Counted from the first letter of the stretch, positions 18,368 through 36,333 are shown. The stretch is 64,000 bases of DNA from Alphaproteobacteria bacterium US3C007 (GCA_034423775.1 CP139918.1:1116001-1180000), one strand, 5' to 3'. A program made the numbers and translations. Notes: generated by a model not told the origin, from the letters alone.

Positions 18368-19135
18368 TTACAGCAGCGGTTCCTGCCGCTCTTTGCTGGC
18401 GTAAAGCAAACCCCCGGCGTAATAGGCCGAGATTTTTTCTTCTTCCAACATGGTGACTTGGCGCCCAGAGGCATTGCGCGGCACGCCGTTGAAATGAGTG
18501 CCAAAGATTGATCTTACCGCCACGCGGTCAGAATGAATGCGTGCCATGGTCATCGGCAGCAACCGCGTGCCTTCGCCATGTTCTGGATCCAACTCAACCT
18601 CCAGATAACGCACCAATTGTTCGGGTTCATCAATCCACATATCGGTGATTTTACCCACAATCGCTTCATCGCCCGCCATCACGGGCAAACCACGCGGATC
18701 GCGCCCTGCGGACACGTGAAAATGCTCGGTGCCCGCCATTGGCACGATTTTAGGATGGCCTTTGCCATCTAATTCGGGCACATCGCGGCGCGGCGCCCAA
18801 GCAGCAGGGCCAACCCCATCCACCATTGGATCGCCCGTGGGCTCTAGCGGATAGCCATTGGCCACATTGGTTTGGCGCAACGCCACGTCGCGCGCTTCGC
18901 GCGCACCATCGGGCAAGCTCACCTCACCGCGGCCATGCGGCAATTTAAACGTTTTTGGCTCAGGCAAAGGAAAAGGCCCTTGATTGGCCGCTTCTGTGCC
19001 ATCATCGTTTTCCATTGGATAGCCTTCGCGCATATTCTCGCGCTGGATATAAAAGATCAACAAAGCGAAAAACGCCCAGAAGAGCCATATTGCCAAGCTG
19101 GCCAGATCAAATTCTGCAAAGAATGTACCGGTCAT
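18368..19135 (-). CDS. puhA: Photosynthetic reaction centre H subunit
   Basis: PuhA is the H subunit that caps the cytoplasmic face of the type II reaction centre. The 255-aa protein has an N-terminal membrane helix (about 12-32) followed by FYIQRENMREGYPMEND and a cytoplasmic PRC-barrel domain (VGKITDMWIDEPEQLVRYLEVEL). L and M subunits are not in the window and should be in the puf operon beyond the left edge. Confidence 0.96.
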   Translation of the reverse strand: MTGTFFAEFDLASLAIWLFWAFFALLIFYIQRENMREGYPMENDDGTEAANQGPFPLPEPKTFKLPHGRGEVSLPDGAREARDVALRQTNVANGYPLEPTGDPMVDGVGPAAWAPRRDVPELDGKGHPKIVPMAGTEHFHVSAGRDPRGLPVMAGDEAIVGKITDMWIDEPEQLVRYLEVELDPEHGEGTRLLPMTMARIHSDRVAVRSIFGTHFNGVPRNASGRQVTMLEEEKISAYYAGGLLYASKERQEPLL

Positions 19136-19163
19136 TTCAGGTTCCTTTCAGTGGTACGGCGGA

Positions 19164-20602
19164 TCATGTTGGGAAATCGGCAAGGCCGATACGTGCCGCT
19201 CCCTGTTGTGTGGGAGACGTTTGCCCCTCTGATCGGACCAATGGCCCCAGAATGGCAAGCGTCACGAACAGCAAGAAAATCTCGCTGTGGTAAACGAACG
19301 AATATCCCGTCGCAGGCGTGGCGAGCGCCTCTCCCAAATTTCCGCTGAGCGCGTGACCATTTACATAGTCACGCAGCGTTCCACCGATGGCGATTGATAC
19401 GCCGGCAGCGGTTGCTTGCGCGGCGCCCCAAGCGCCCAAAGCAAGCCCACGACCCGCCAAACCTTCGGCGGGCATAGTCATGGCGGAGGTCAGCGTTGAA
19501 ACAGCGAACAAACCTCCTCCAAATCCGATCAAACCTGCGCCAATAAAAAACAGCACAGCCGAGCCCATAGGGGCTGAAATAATAACGATGGCAAAGGCCA
19601 AAAGCCCCGCCAAAAGGCCAAGCGCCGCCAAACGATAAGGATCGCTCTGCAGGCGCAACCTCCAAGCGGCCAGCGCGAAGCCAAACAGCGCCCCTACCGC
19701 CCAAATAGCAGTTAAGAGCGTGGTGGCCGACACCGATAGACCCAAGACTTCGCCGCCAAAGGGTTCAAGCAGAACATCTTGCATATTGAAGGCCATCGTG
19801 CCGATAAACACCACCACCAGCAAACGGCCCGCGCGCCCACCGGCCAGCAAATCAGCCCAAGCATCGCGGAACAAGGGCCGCGGCGCAGCGCGCTCGGCTT
19901 GCGACATCGGGCGCGGCCGCTCTTGCTGCCAAAGGGCGATCAAATTCAACAAAATACCAGCCAGCGCGGCCCCTTGCACCACCCGGATCAACCGCAAGGG
20001 CGAGAAATCAACCAGCAACCAGCCGATGATCAATGCCGAGGCCGCCATCCCGATCAGGAACATCACATAGAGCAGAGCAACCACCCGCGGGCGGGTTTCA
20101 TCATCCGCCAAATCGCTGGCCAGCGCCAAACCAGCCGTTTGCGTCATATGCAAACCCAGCCCAGTCATCAAAAACGCCAAAGCGGCCAGCACCTCGCCCG
20201 CCCAACTGGGGCCAACCTGTTGCACCCCTGACAAGGCAATCAGCGCGAAAGGCATCACCGCCAATCCCCCCATTTGCCACAAAGATCCAAACCAAAGATA
20301 CGGTACGCGCTTCCAGCCAATCGCCGATTTATACGTGTCAGAGCGAAAGCCAAGCAAGGCGCGAAACGGCGCGATCAACACCGGTAGGGCAATCATAAAC
20401 GCCACAATCATCGCCGGAACGCTTAATTCGACGATCATCACCCGGTTAAGCGTGCCCAAAAGCATCACGCTGGCCATGCCAACCGAAACTTGAAACAACG
20501 ACAAGCGCAGCAATTTGCCCAGCGGCAACCCCTCTGACGCAGCATCTGCGAAAGGCAGCATGCGCGCCGTCAGCTGGGTCAGCGGATGGGGCTTTTTCTG
20601 GC

Positions 20603-20606
<4 letters not shown>
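19164..20606 (-). CDS. lhaA: Light-harvesting 1 assembly protein LhaA (PucC family)
   Basis: LhaA is a 12-helix major-facilitator-like protein needed for LH1 assembly, probably by handling bacteriochlorophyll. The 480-aa protein has GTLNRVMIVELSVPAMIVAFM in the first helices and FNMQDVLLEPFGGEVLGLSV midway, both typical of the PucC/LhaA family. A related gene is at 32624-33904. It overlaps bchM by ATGA. Confidence 0.93.
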
Positions 20607-29087
<8,481 letters not shown>

Positions 29088-29420
29088 TTGGATCTCCTTA
29101 TAGGCTCTCTCCCCCCCAATTTACGTTCTTATTATGAAAAGTGTCAATTAAAACTTACAAGTAGAGGGCTGGGTGACAAATCTTTGTTACAGTTCATCAT
29201 AATGATATAATTCATGTATAAGCCTGCATGCCGCCAAACATACATAAAACATAGCCAAAAAGTGCATAACACCGGTGAAGCCGGCTGGTGTTCATCTTCC
29301 AAGTTGATCCCAAACATCCATTTTCTTTGACATTTACTTCGTTTTAGAAAAAACTAGCAATGTGTCGCATGCAGTGAGCAAACCTTTGCTGCCATAAATG
29401 CGGCACTGGGGGGTACGAAA
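29088..29420. other. bchF-ppaA divergent intergenic region
   Basis: This 333-bp region has no gene. It holds a C-rich bchF leader (CCCCCCC at 29111-29117), a PpsR operator at 29142-29159, an inverted repeat AACACC/GGTGTT at about 29269-29293 enclosing GCCGGC, and a TTGACA at 29327-29332 that could be the -35 of ppaA (no convincing -10). I found no TGT-N12-ACA near ppaA. Confidence 0.7.
29142..29159 (-). promoter_or_regulatory. PpsR operator at the bchF promoter
   Basis: TGTCAATTAAAACTTACA fits TGT-N12-ACA. Read towards bchF it ends in TTGACA, a perfect -35, with TAAATT 18 bp downstream as a possible -10. A second perfect palindrome at the usual distance was not found, unlike the other promoters of the cluster. 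Confidence 0.78.
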
Positions 29421-30209
29421 ATGTCCAAACATGAAGAGGCAGGATCAAGAAAAGGATCCGCTCTGGTGTCTAATTTGGCGCAACGCGTTTTGCACGAACT
29501 CGGACAAAAAGCCCCCGCAGAAGCGCGTGAGCAAATCCAGAAAACCGCGCATTGGCTGGCGGTTACTTGCAGCACTCCTGGATCTTATTCGCATGAGGCA
29601 ATGCTTAAGGCTTTAATGCAAAAAGGTGTTTCGAACGAATTATTAATCGATGTATGTATCCCAGAGGCTGCCCGTACGCTGGGAGCGGGCTGGAATGACA
29701 ACACGCGCAGCTTTGGTCAGGTTTCGCTGGGCACAGTCCGTCTGCAAGGGTTGGTGCAAGAGCTGAGTGCACAGTGGAAATTTACCCCGGTTATCCATGA
29801 CCAACCAAGCGTTTTGGTGGCAATTTGTGGCGATGAGGATCATATATTGGGCCCGCTGGTTCTAAGCGATCAGCTACGGCGGCTTGGGTATTCGGTCAAG
29901 CTGCTGCTCGGCGCAACCGAGAAAGACGTGCATGATAATATCGAAACTGGCTTTTTCGACATGGTGATGTTTTCGTGTTCAAGCGTCGTGTCCCTTGATA
30001 ATGTGGCGAAAGTTGTTAAATCACTACGCCAAGAGATAAGCGATCCACCCATATTATTACTGGGCGGAGCCGTTTTGGGCCACGCGCCCGAAATTGAAAA
30101 GTTAGTGGCGGTAGATGTGATTGCTTCAGGTTTAACAGATGCGTTGGAACAGCTCGAAAGCGGGCAAGTCGTAAAAGCCGGCAAAACTAAAGCTAAGGTG
30201 TCTGGATGA
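29421..30209 (+). CDS. ppaA: PpaA/AerR, B12-binding antirepressor
   Basis: PpaA/AerR is a cobalamin- or haem-binding regulator that modulates the repressor PpsR/CrtJ according to light and oxygen. The 262-aa protein has an N-terminal helical domain (LGAGWNDNTRSFGQVSLGTVRLQ near 87-109) and a Rossmann B12-binding domain from about 128. The ligand motif reads E139-D-H141-I-L-G, that is ExHxxG rather than the classic DxHxxG; His141 is kept. It sits directly upstream of ppsR with an ATGA overlap. Confidence 0.92.
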   Translation: MSKHEEAGSRKGSALVSNLAQRVLHELGQKAPAEAREQIQKTAHWLAVTCSTPGSYSHEAMLKALMQKGVSNELLIDVCIPEAARTLGAGWNDNTRSFGQVSLGTVRLQGLVQELSAQWKFTPVIHDQPSVLVAICGDEDHILGPLVLSDQLRRLGYSVKLLLGATEKDVHDNIETGFFDMVMFSCSSVVSLDNVAKVVKSLRQEISDPPILLLGGAVLGHAPEIEKLVAVDVIASGLTDALEQLESGQVVKAGKTKAKVSG

Positions 30210-31624
30210 AAAACAGCGGCACAAAACTCTGGGATTTTGGCTCTATTCCAATGATCGAGCCAGAATATCTGGGCAGTATTTTAGCCGCTGCCTCGGATAT
30301 TGCTTTGGTGGTAACCCTTAAAGGCAAAGTATTGTCGGTGCTTGTCAATGACAATGATCGAAGCTTGGGAAATCTCTCGCATTGGGAACAGCGAAAAATC
30401 CACGATTTCCTTACCACTGAAAGCATTCCGAAACTTGAAGCCGTTTTTGCCCAATTCGCGAGCGGGCAGAATGTTTTGCATCCTGTCGAGCTTAACCATC
30501 GCGACAACGCGATTTGGCAATTTCCCGTTTCCTACAGCATTCACCGGCTAGGAGATGCCGATACACTGCTTATGCTTGGCCGCGACCTTAGTTCTACCGC
30601 AGAGACACAACAGCAATTGGTTAAGGCCCAATTGGCGATCGAGCGCGGATATGAAGAACGCCGCGATTTCGATGCCCGCTACCGCATGCTGTTGGCGACG
30701 ATGCAAGAACCAGTGGTGTTTGTTTCTGCAAATGATGGGCGGATCAAGGATATAAACGCAGCCGCGATTAACTTATTCGGCCAAAACACCAATGAACTGG
30801 AAGGCAGCGTTTTCTCGCAATTGTTCAAGAACCGCCGCCGCGGTGAATTCCAAGACGCCCTGCTGGCCATTTCATCAAAAGATCAAAATTCTGATATGAC
30901 CGTCGAAGATGTGAAGCTGGGCCGGCGCTTCAAAATTAAAGCCTCGTTGTTCCGGGCCTCGGGCGAGCGGCTTTTGATTTGCCGCCTGATCAGCGAAAAT
31001 GACACGTCTTTAAAGGATGATATAACAACTCAGAATCTTTTATCGCTTTATAACCTGGGAACCGATGGCATCGTATTCACCTCGGCAAATGGATTTATCG
31101 AAGCGGCCAATGAAGGCTTTCTTGATTTGATAAACACCGCCAATCTGGGTGATATCAAAGGCCGCAGCCTGAGCGAATTTTTGGCCCGCGGTCAAATTGA
31201 TCTGGCTGTTATGCTCGAAAATGTCACGCGGTCTGGCCAAGTACGCGTTTACGCCACCAAGTTGCAAAATGCGGTTGGCAGCAAGCTTGGCATTGAAGTG
31301 TCGGTGGTAAGGTTACCAAGCGACGCGCGCGAAACGATGGCGTTTGTGATCAGAGACACCAACCGTTTTGAAGAAAACCCAGCGCCGGCGATCACCTCTG
31401 AGGATTTCAGCCAATCTAATGTGGCAGAATTGGTAGGCTCGTCTACCCTGCGCGAAATCGTGGGTGAAACAACCGATATGATCGAAAAAATCTGTATTGA
31501 AACAGCGATAGAGCTGACTCAAAACAACCGCGCAGCTGCGGCTGAAATGTTGGGATTATCGCGGCAAAGCCTCTACGTAAAACTGCGCAAGTTTGATCTT
31601 TTAGCCAGAGACCGCCCGTCATAA
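30206..31624 (+). CDS. ppsR: PpsR/CrtJ, redox-responsive repressor of photosynthesis genes
   Basis: PpsR/CrtJ represses bch, crt and puc genes by binding TGT-N12-ACA pairs. The 472-aa protein has an N-terminal domain, a Gln-rich helix (about 133-160), two PAS domains (about 160-265 and 278-385) and a C-terminal Fis-type HTH (NNRAAAAEMLGLSRQSLYVKLRKF, about 440-463). It has only two cysteines, Cys259 after the first PAS domain and Cys430 at the HTH. They match the pair reported to take part in redox control in Rhodobacter. It overlaps ppaA by 4 bp and is followed by a terminator. Confidence 0.95.
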   Translation: MKNSGTKLWDFGSIPMIEPEYLGSILAAASDIALVVTLKGKVLSVLVNDNDRSLGNLSHWEQRKIHDFLTTESIPKLEAVFAQFASGQNVLHPVELNHRDNAIWQFPVSYSIHRLGDADTLLMLGRDLSSTAETQQQLVKAQLAIERGYEERRDFDARYRMLLATMQEPVVFVSANDGRIKDINAAAINLFGQNTNELEGSVFSQLFKNRRRGEFQDALLAISSKDQNSDMTVEDVKLGRRFKIKASLFRASGERLLICRLISENDTSLKDDITTQNLLSLYNLGTDGIVFTSANGFIEAANEGFLDLINTANLGDIKGRSLSEFLARGQIDLAVMLENVTRSGQVRVYATKLQNAVGSKLGIEVSVVRLPSDARETMAFVIRDTNRFEENPAPAITSEDFSQSNVAELVGSSTLREIVGETTDMIEKICIETAIELTQNNRAAAAEMLGLSRQSLYVKLRKFDLLARDRPS

Positions 31625-31651
31625 TTTAAAAACGCGCCCCTAGCCAGTATC

Positions 31652-31679
31652 AACCTGCCTCTGCGGGCGGGTTTTTCTT
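31652..31679 (+). terminator. Rho-independent terminator after ppsR
   Basis: AACCTGCC (31652-31659) pairs with GGCGGGTT (31666-31673), 8 bp with one G-U pair and a 6-nt loop, followed by TTTCTT. It separates ppaA-ppsR from the bchG operon. Confidence 0.8.
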
Positions 31680-31693
31680 GCGTTGCGATAAGT

Positions 31694-31735
31694 TGTAAGT
31701 CAAACTAGACATATGACTGTTGCGCAAGATTTACA
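31694..31735 (+). promoter_or_regulatory. Two PpsR operators flanking the bchG start codon
   Basis: TGTAAGTCAAACTAGACA (31694-31711) and TGTTGCGCAAGATTTACA (31718-31735) fit TGT-N12-ACA with 6 bp between. The bchG ATG (31713-31715) lies in that gap. No clear -10 is visible between the ppsR terminator and the ATG, so a short leader or leaderless transcript is possible. Confidence 0.72.
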
Positions 31736-32624
31736 GCTGGCGAAAAAACCACATCCGCTGGCGGCTCTGGAATTGATCAAACCCATCACATGGTTTCCGC
31801 CTATGTGGGCCTTTGGCTGCGGCGTGATCTCTTCGGGAATGCCGCTTCTACAGAATATATGGCTTATCCTGTTGGGAATCGTTTTATCCGGACCAATTGT
31901 CTGCGGGATGAGCCAAGCTGCCAATGATTGGTGCGACCGGCATGTCGATGCGATCAATGAACCCTATCGCCCGATCCCCTCAGGGCGGATTCCCGGCGCA
32001 TGGGGCTTGTGGATTGCACTGGCAATGTCAGCGCTTTCGCTCTTCGTTGGCTGGTGTTTGGGAATCTGGGGCTTTGCCGCCACAATTCTTGGTGTTTTGG
32101 CGGCTTGGGCTTATTCCGCCGAACCAATCCGCCTTAAAAAATCGGGCTGGTGGGGGCCGGGCCTGGTTGGCCTGTGCTATGAGGGCCTGCCTTGGTTCAC
32201 CGGGGCTGCGGTGATGTCAACCGCGCTGCCAGATCCAAAAATCATTCTTGTGGCCACGCTTTATGCGTTGGGCGCGCATGGCATTATGACCTTGAACGAT
32301 TTCAAAGCGCTTGAGGGCGATCGTCAAACCGGTTTACGTTCTTTGCCCGTTACGCTGGGGCCAAAGCGCGCAGCGCATATCGCCTGTTGGATCATGTTAG
32401 TTCCGCAGCTAGCGGTGGTGATTCTGCTGATGCTTTGGGCGGTGCCTAATGCCTATCCGGCGGCGATCACAGCCTTAATCTTGGGCCAGCTTTGGGCGAT
32501 GCGGGTGATGCTGCGCGATCCTAAAGCAAAAGCGCCTTGGTATAATGGCACCGGAGTGATGATGTATGTCAGCGGCATGTTAATCACCGCTTTTGCGCTG
32601 CGCTTCCTTGGGGGGGCCTTGTAA
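31713..32624 (+). CDS. bchG: Bacteriochlorophyll synthase BchG
   Basis: BchG esterifies bacteriochlorophyllide a with geranylgeranyl diphosphate. The 303-aa protein is a UbiA-family prenyltransferase with about eight membrane helices and the Asp-rich motif NDWCDRHVD (71-79) followed by NEPYRPIPSGRIPG. The second motif DFKALEGDRQTGLRSLP is also present. It heads bchG-pucC-like-bchP-idi; the next gene starts in its stop codon (TAATG). Confidence 0.95.
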   Translation: MTVAQDLQLAKKPHPLAALELIKPITWFPPMWAFGCGVISSGMPLLQNIWLILLGIVLSGPIVCGMSQAANDWCDRHVDAINEPYRPIPSGRIPGAWGLWIALAMSALSLFVGWCLGIWGFAATILGVLAAWAYSAEPIRLKKSGWWGPGLVGLCYEGLPWFTGAAVMSTALPDPKIILVATLYALGAHGIMTLNDFKALEGDRQTGLRSLPVTLGPKRAAHIACWIMLVPQLAVVILLMLWAVPNAYPAAITALILGQLWAMRVMLRDPKAKAPWYNGTGVMMYVSGMLITAFALRFLGGAL

Positions 32625-33904
32625 TGCTTAGTTGGATATCGATCTTACGATTGGGATTGGTGCAAATGTGCCTTGGAGCGATCGTGGTGCTGATGACCTC
32701 GACCTTGAACCGATTAATGGTGGTTGAACTGGCGTTGCCGGCGCTTTTACCAGGTTTTTTGGTTGCGCTGCATTATGGCATTCAAATCACCCGGCCAAAT
32801 TGGGGATTTCGTTCAGATAAGGGCGGCCAGCGCAGCAGTTGGATTATTGGCGGGATGGTGATTTTGGCTTTCGGAGGGCTTGCGGCAGCGGCCGCCATAC
32901 CTCTGCTCGAGCAAAATTTTGGATGGGGCTTGTTTCTATCCGTGATCGCCTACAGCGCTATCGGATTAGGTGTTGGCGCGTCTGGAACCTCGTTATTGGC
33001 TTTATTGGCAACAGCCACAGCACCGCGCCGCCGCGCCGCCGCCGCCACAATCACATGGCTGATGATGATCGCCGGTATTGCAATCACAGCCGGCGTTGCC
33101 GGCAGCCTGTTAGACCCATATTCCCATTTACTTTTGCTCAAAATCGTTGCAACCGTCAGCGCCGGCGCGGTTCTTTTAACCCTAATCGGGATTTGGGGCA
33201 TCGAGCGCGGATTAACCCGCCAGGCCGAAGCTTCTCACACACCATTTTTAGAAGGGCTAAAGGAAGTTTGGGCCGAAGATAAAGCCCGAAAGTTCACGGT
33301 TTTTGTGTTCTTATCAATGACCGCCTATTTCATGCAGGAGTTGATTCTTGAACCCTATGCTGGGCTGGTATTCGGCTTTAGCCCAGGCCAATCTACCAGC
33401 TTATCAGGGGCCCAGAATGGGGGCGTCTTCTTGGGCATGCTCTGCGTTGGACTGGCCTGTACGGGTTTGACGCTTGGCAGTCTGCGCAGCTGGGTGATCG
33501 GCGGTTGCCTCGGATCAGCGTTAAGCTTAAGCGCGATCGCAGCGCTTGGACTTGAGGGCAGTGCCGCGCAATTGACCGCGGCGGTTATCGCGCTTGGCGT
33601 CTTCAACGGTATGTTTGCTGTTGCGGCAATCGGCTCGATGATGTCGCTTGCCGGCGCAGGGCGCGGGGCGCGCGAAGGCACGCGGATGGGGCTTTGGGGC
33701 GCCGCGCAAGCCATCGCCGCAGGATTTGGCGGGCTGTTTGGCGCCGCAGCAGCAGATGCGATGCGGTTATGGATGGCCTCACCCGCCAGCGCATTTGGCA
33801 GCGTGTTTCTATTTGAGGCCGCGCTGTTCGTTCTGGCTGCGGCTATGGCGGCAAAAACCATCGAACACAAACCAATCGCACAGAATTTAGTACCGGGAGA
33901 ATAA
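32624..33904 (+). CDS. PucC-family protein between bchG and bchP (Orf428/Bch2 type)
   Basis: This 426-aa membrane protein with about 12 helices belongs to the PucC/LhaA branch of the major facilitator superfamily (TSTLNRLMVVELALPALLPGF at the N-terminus; YFMQELILEPYAGLVFGFSPGQST midway). In purple bacteria this position holds the gene called orf428 or bch2, thought to act in bacteriochlorophyll delivery to antenna complexes. It is a distant paralogue of lhaA at 19164-20606. No pucBA genes are in the window. Confidence 0.88.
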   Translation: MLSWISILRLGLVQMCLGAIVVLMTSTLNRLMVVELALPALLPGFLVALHYGIQITRPNWGFRSDKGGQRSSWIIGGMVILAFGGLAAAAAIPLLEQNFGWGLFLSVIAYSAIGLGVGASGTSLLALLATATAPRRRAAAATITWLMMIAGIAITAGVAGSLLDPYSHLLLLKIVATVSAGAVLLTLIGIWGIERGLTRQAEASHTPFLEGLKEVWAEDKARKFTVFVFLSMTAYFMQELILEPYAGLVFGFSPGQSTSLSGAQNGGVFLGMLCVGLACTGLTLGSLRSWVIGGCLGSALSLSAIAALGLEGSAAQLTAAVIALGVFNGMFAVAAIGSMMSLAGAGRGAREGTRMGLWGAAQAIAAGFGGLFGAAAADAMRLWMASPASAFGSVFLFEAALFVLAAAMAAKTIEHKPIAQNLVPGE

Positions 33905-33906
33905 TC

Positions 33907-35085
33907 ATGTTTGACGTCGTGGTAATTGGAGGCGGACCTTCGGGTGCAACAGCCGCAGAGGATTTAGCGCGCAGCGGCCGAAAGGTTGCCCTGCTAGATC
34001 GCGCGGGCCGGATCAAGCCCTGTGGCGGCGCTGTACCCCCGCGCCTGATCAGTGATTTTCGCATTCCTGACTCGCAAATCGTGGCTAAAATCACCACCGC
34101 ACGGATGGTGTCACCCACGCAAAGATCCGTCGATATTCCGATAGAAAACGGCTATGTTGGTATGGTAGACCGCGAGTTTTTTGATGAATTTCTTCGAAAA
34201 CGTGCGGCAAAGGCGGGCGCGCAGCGTCTGACCGGCGTCTTTCAAAAAATCATCCGCGATGGCGAGAAAACCCAAGTTCAATATCGTGATCGCGACACTG
34301 GCGCCGAAACGCTTTTAGAAACAAAACTGGTTATTGGCGCGGATGGCGCACGCTCTTCGGTGGCCCGCGCAGAAGTGCCCGATGGCGAAAAAATTCCTTA
34401 TGTCATTGCCTATCACGAAATTATCGAAGCCCCCAAACCCAACGCCACCTATGACCCTATGCGCTGCGATGTGATTTATGATGGCGATATATCACCCGAT
34501 TTTTACGGCTGGGTGTTTCCCCATGGCGGCTCTGCCAGCGTCGGGATGGGCACCGGGCTTGACGGGTTTGATCTGAAAGATGCCACCGCTAAATTGCGCC
34601 GGGCTGCCGGTTTAGAAGCCTGCAAAACGATTCGAAAAGAAGGGGCGCCCATTCCGTTAAAGCCACTTGATCGATGGGATAATGGCCGCGATGTGGTGCT
34701 GGCAGGTGACGCCGCCGGAGTTGTGGCGCCCAGTTCTGGAGAAGGGATTTATTATGCCATGGTCGGGGGGCAAGTGGCCGCCACCGCCGCCAGCGCCTTT
34801 TTGAAAACCGGGCGTGTAAAGGATTTAAAACTGGCCCGCTCTTTGTTCATGCGCGAACATAAAACGGTGTTTCGCGTATTGGCCTCAATGCAAAACGCCT
34901 ATTATCGCTCAGATGAACGGCGCGAAAGATTCGTATCGCTTTGCCATGATGTTGATGTTCAAAAACTGACATTTGAAGCCTATATGAATAAGAAGCTTGT
35001 GCAGGCGCGCCCGCTGGCACATGTGAAAATAGGCCTAAAAAACCTTGCCCATTTAACCGGGCTTGTAGGAGCAAATCGCATATGA
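33907..35085 (+). CDS. bchP: Geranylgeranyl reductase BchP
   Basis: BchP reduces the geranylgeranyl tail of bacteriochlorophyll to phytyl in three steps. The 392-aa flavoprotein has the FAD-binding start VVVIGGGPSGATAAEDLARSG, the motif IGADGARSSVAR and the second FAD motif LAGDAAGVVAPSSGEGIYYAM. It follows the PucC-like gene by 2 bp and overlaps idi (ATGA). Confidence 0.95.
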   Translation: MFDVVVIGGGPSGATAAEDLARSGRKVALLDRAGRIKPCGGAVPPRLISDFRIPDSQIVAKITTARMVSPTQRSVDIPIENGYVGMVDREFFDEFLRKRAAKAGAQRLTGVFQKIIRDGEKTQVQYRDRDTGAETLLETKLVIGADGARSSVARAEVPDGEKIPYVIAYHEIIEAPKPNATYDPMRCDVIYDGDISPDFYGWVFPHGGSASVGMGTGLDGFDLKDATAKLRRAAGLEACKTIRKEGAPIPLKPLDRWDNGRDVVLAGDAAGVVAPSSGEGIYYAMVGGQVAATAASAFLKTGRVKDLKLARSLFMREHKTVFRVLASMQNAYYRSDERRERFVSLCHDVDVQKLTFEAYMNKKLVQARPLAHVKIGLKNLAHLTGLVGANRI

Positions 35086-35621
35086 GCTTAATGATCCCGG
35101 CCTGGGTAAACGGCGTATTAACCCCCGTGGAAAAGCTAGAAGCCCATGAAAAAGGGCTTAAACACAAAGCGATTTCGGTATTTATGATCTGCAACGGCAA
35201 GATCCTTATCCAAAGGCGGGCTTTGGAAAAATATCACACGCCCGGGTTATGGGCCAATACGTGCTGCACGCATCCTTTGTGGAATGAGGCCCCAGAAGAT
35301 TGCGCAATGCGGCGCATGAAAGAAGAACTGGCCATTGAAAATATTCAACTGATCTATCGGGATCGCATCGAATATCGTGCAGATGTGGGCAATGGCTTGA
35401 TCGAGCATGAGGTTGTAGATTTGTTTATAACCCATGTGGATGCGCCGCCCCCGATGGCCGCAAACCCAGATGAGGTGATGGATCTGCGCTGGGTCGAATA
35501 TCACGATCTTTTGGCAGAAGTTCAGCGCTGGCCCAGTCGGTTTACGCCCTGGCTGCGGATCTATCTAGATCAGCACTCGGATCGGATTTTTAGCCCCGAT
35601 ATGGTTCGGGCTATGGCCTAA
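35082..35621 (+). CDS. idi: Isopentenyl-diphosphate delta-isomerase, type 1
   Basis: Idi interconverts IPP and DMAPP and so balances substrate for CrtE. The 179-aa Nudix-family protein has the metal and active-site segment LWANTCCTHPLWNEAPEDCAMRRMKEEL with Cys62, His64 and the Nudix glutamates at 81-82. It closes the bchG operon and overlaps the convergent sulfotransferase gene by 11 bp, marking the right edge of the PGC. Confidence 0.95.
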   Translation: MSLMIPAWVNGVLTPVEKLEAHEKGLKHKAISVFMICNGKILIQRRALEKYHTPGLWANTCCTHPLWNEAPEDCAMRRMKEELAIENIQLIYRDRIEYRADVGNGLIEHEVVDLFITHVDAPPPMAANPDEVMDLRWVEYHDLLAEVQRWPSRFTPWLRIYLDQHSDRIFSPDMVRAMA

Positions 35622-36333
35622 GGCAAAATTGCGCCAATGTATCATAGGCCGGCATGGCCTGATCGGCCAACGCCTTCAAATGATCCGGTAAATCCGGAAG
35701 AGGCTCTGCTTCTGCGGCGCTAAATCCAGTTGAGCGATGCACGGCCCCATACCAATGCGCTGCCCAAACCCCATCGCATGACATACCGCCCGCTGGCCAG
35801 CTTAGCATAGCAGGGTCAAAGCCAAGCTCCAACGCGGCGCAAAGGCGGCGCAAGGCGCGCTCTGGGTTTAATAAAATATCGGCGCTATCGATCACCAAAG
35901 GGGTTTGACCCTGCGCCCGAAGCCCCTCAAACAACGATTCTTGTTGTAAAAATCCTAGATCCGCCAGCGTTGGATTTTCATATTTACGCGCAAAGCTGGC
36001 CACCACGCGCATTGGGTGCCGGATCAAAAACACATTCTCAACCTCGCGCATCCAATCGCGGGGAATTTCCGGAATCATATGCTGGGTCATATGCTTGTGA
36101 TACATATGGCGATGCGGCGGGCCGATCGGCGCCAACAAGGCTTTCACCACCTCTGCCGGATCTTGCGCCTGGCTGGCCAAAATTTCTTTAACCATCGGAT
36201 GCTTTAAACCCGACAACTTCAAATAGGCGGCGTAAAACGGCTCATCCACCGCCGAAAAATCTACCCGATTAGCAAACGCATACATCAGCGCCGTTGATAA
36301 GTTGCGTGGCCCCGACCAGACAGCAAGCCGCAT
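35611..36333 (-). CDS. Sulfotransferase-like P-loop protein
   Basis: The 240-aa protein begins MRLAVWSGPRNLSTALMYAFANR, a loop like the 5'-phosphosulfate-binding motif of sulfotransferases, and has VFLIRHPMRVVASFARKY in the middle, like their 3'-phosphate loop. It shares one base with the upstream aminotransferase gene, so the two are co-transcribed. The substrate is unknown and a non-sulfotransferase role in amino acid metabolism is possible. Confidence 0.7.
   Translation of the reverse strand: MRLAVWSGPRNLSTALMYAFANRVDFSAVDEPFYAAYLKLSGLKHPMVKEILASQAQDPAEVVKALLAPIGPPHRHMYHKHMTQHMIPEIPRDWMREVENVFLIRHPMRVVASFARKYENPTLADLGFLQQESLFEGLRAQGQTPLVIDSADILLNPERALRRLCAALELGFDPAMLSWPAGGMSCDGVWAAHWYGAVHRSTGFSAAEAEPLPDLPDHLKALADQAMPAYDTLAQFCLRP

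Noticed and set aside
29160..29420. PpsR autoregulation at ppaA-ppsR
   Set aside because: Each TGT in the spacer was checked and none is followed by ACA at 12 bases.
32624..33904. This gene as pucC of a puc operon
   Set aside because: No pucB or pucA is adjacent, and the bchG-bchP position identifies the orf428/bch2 type.
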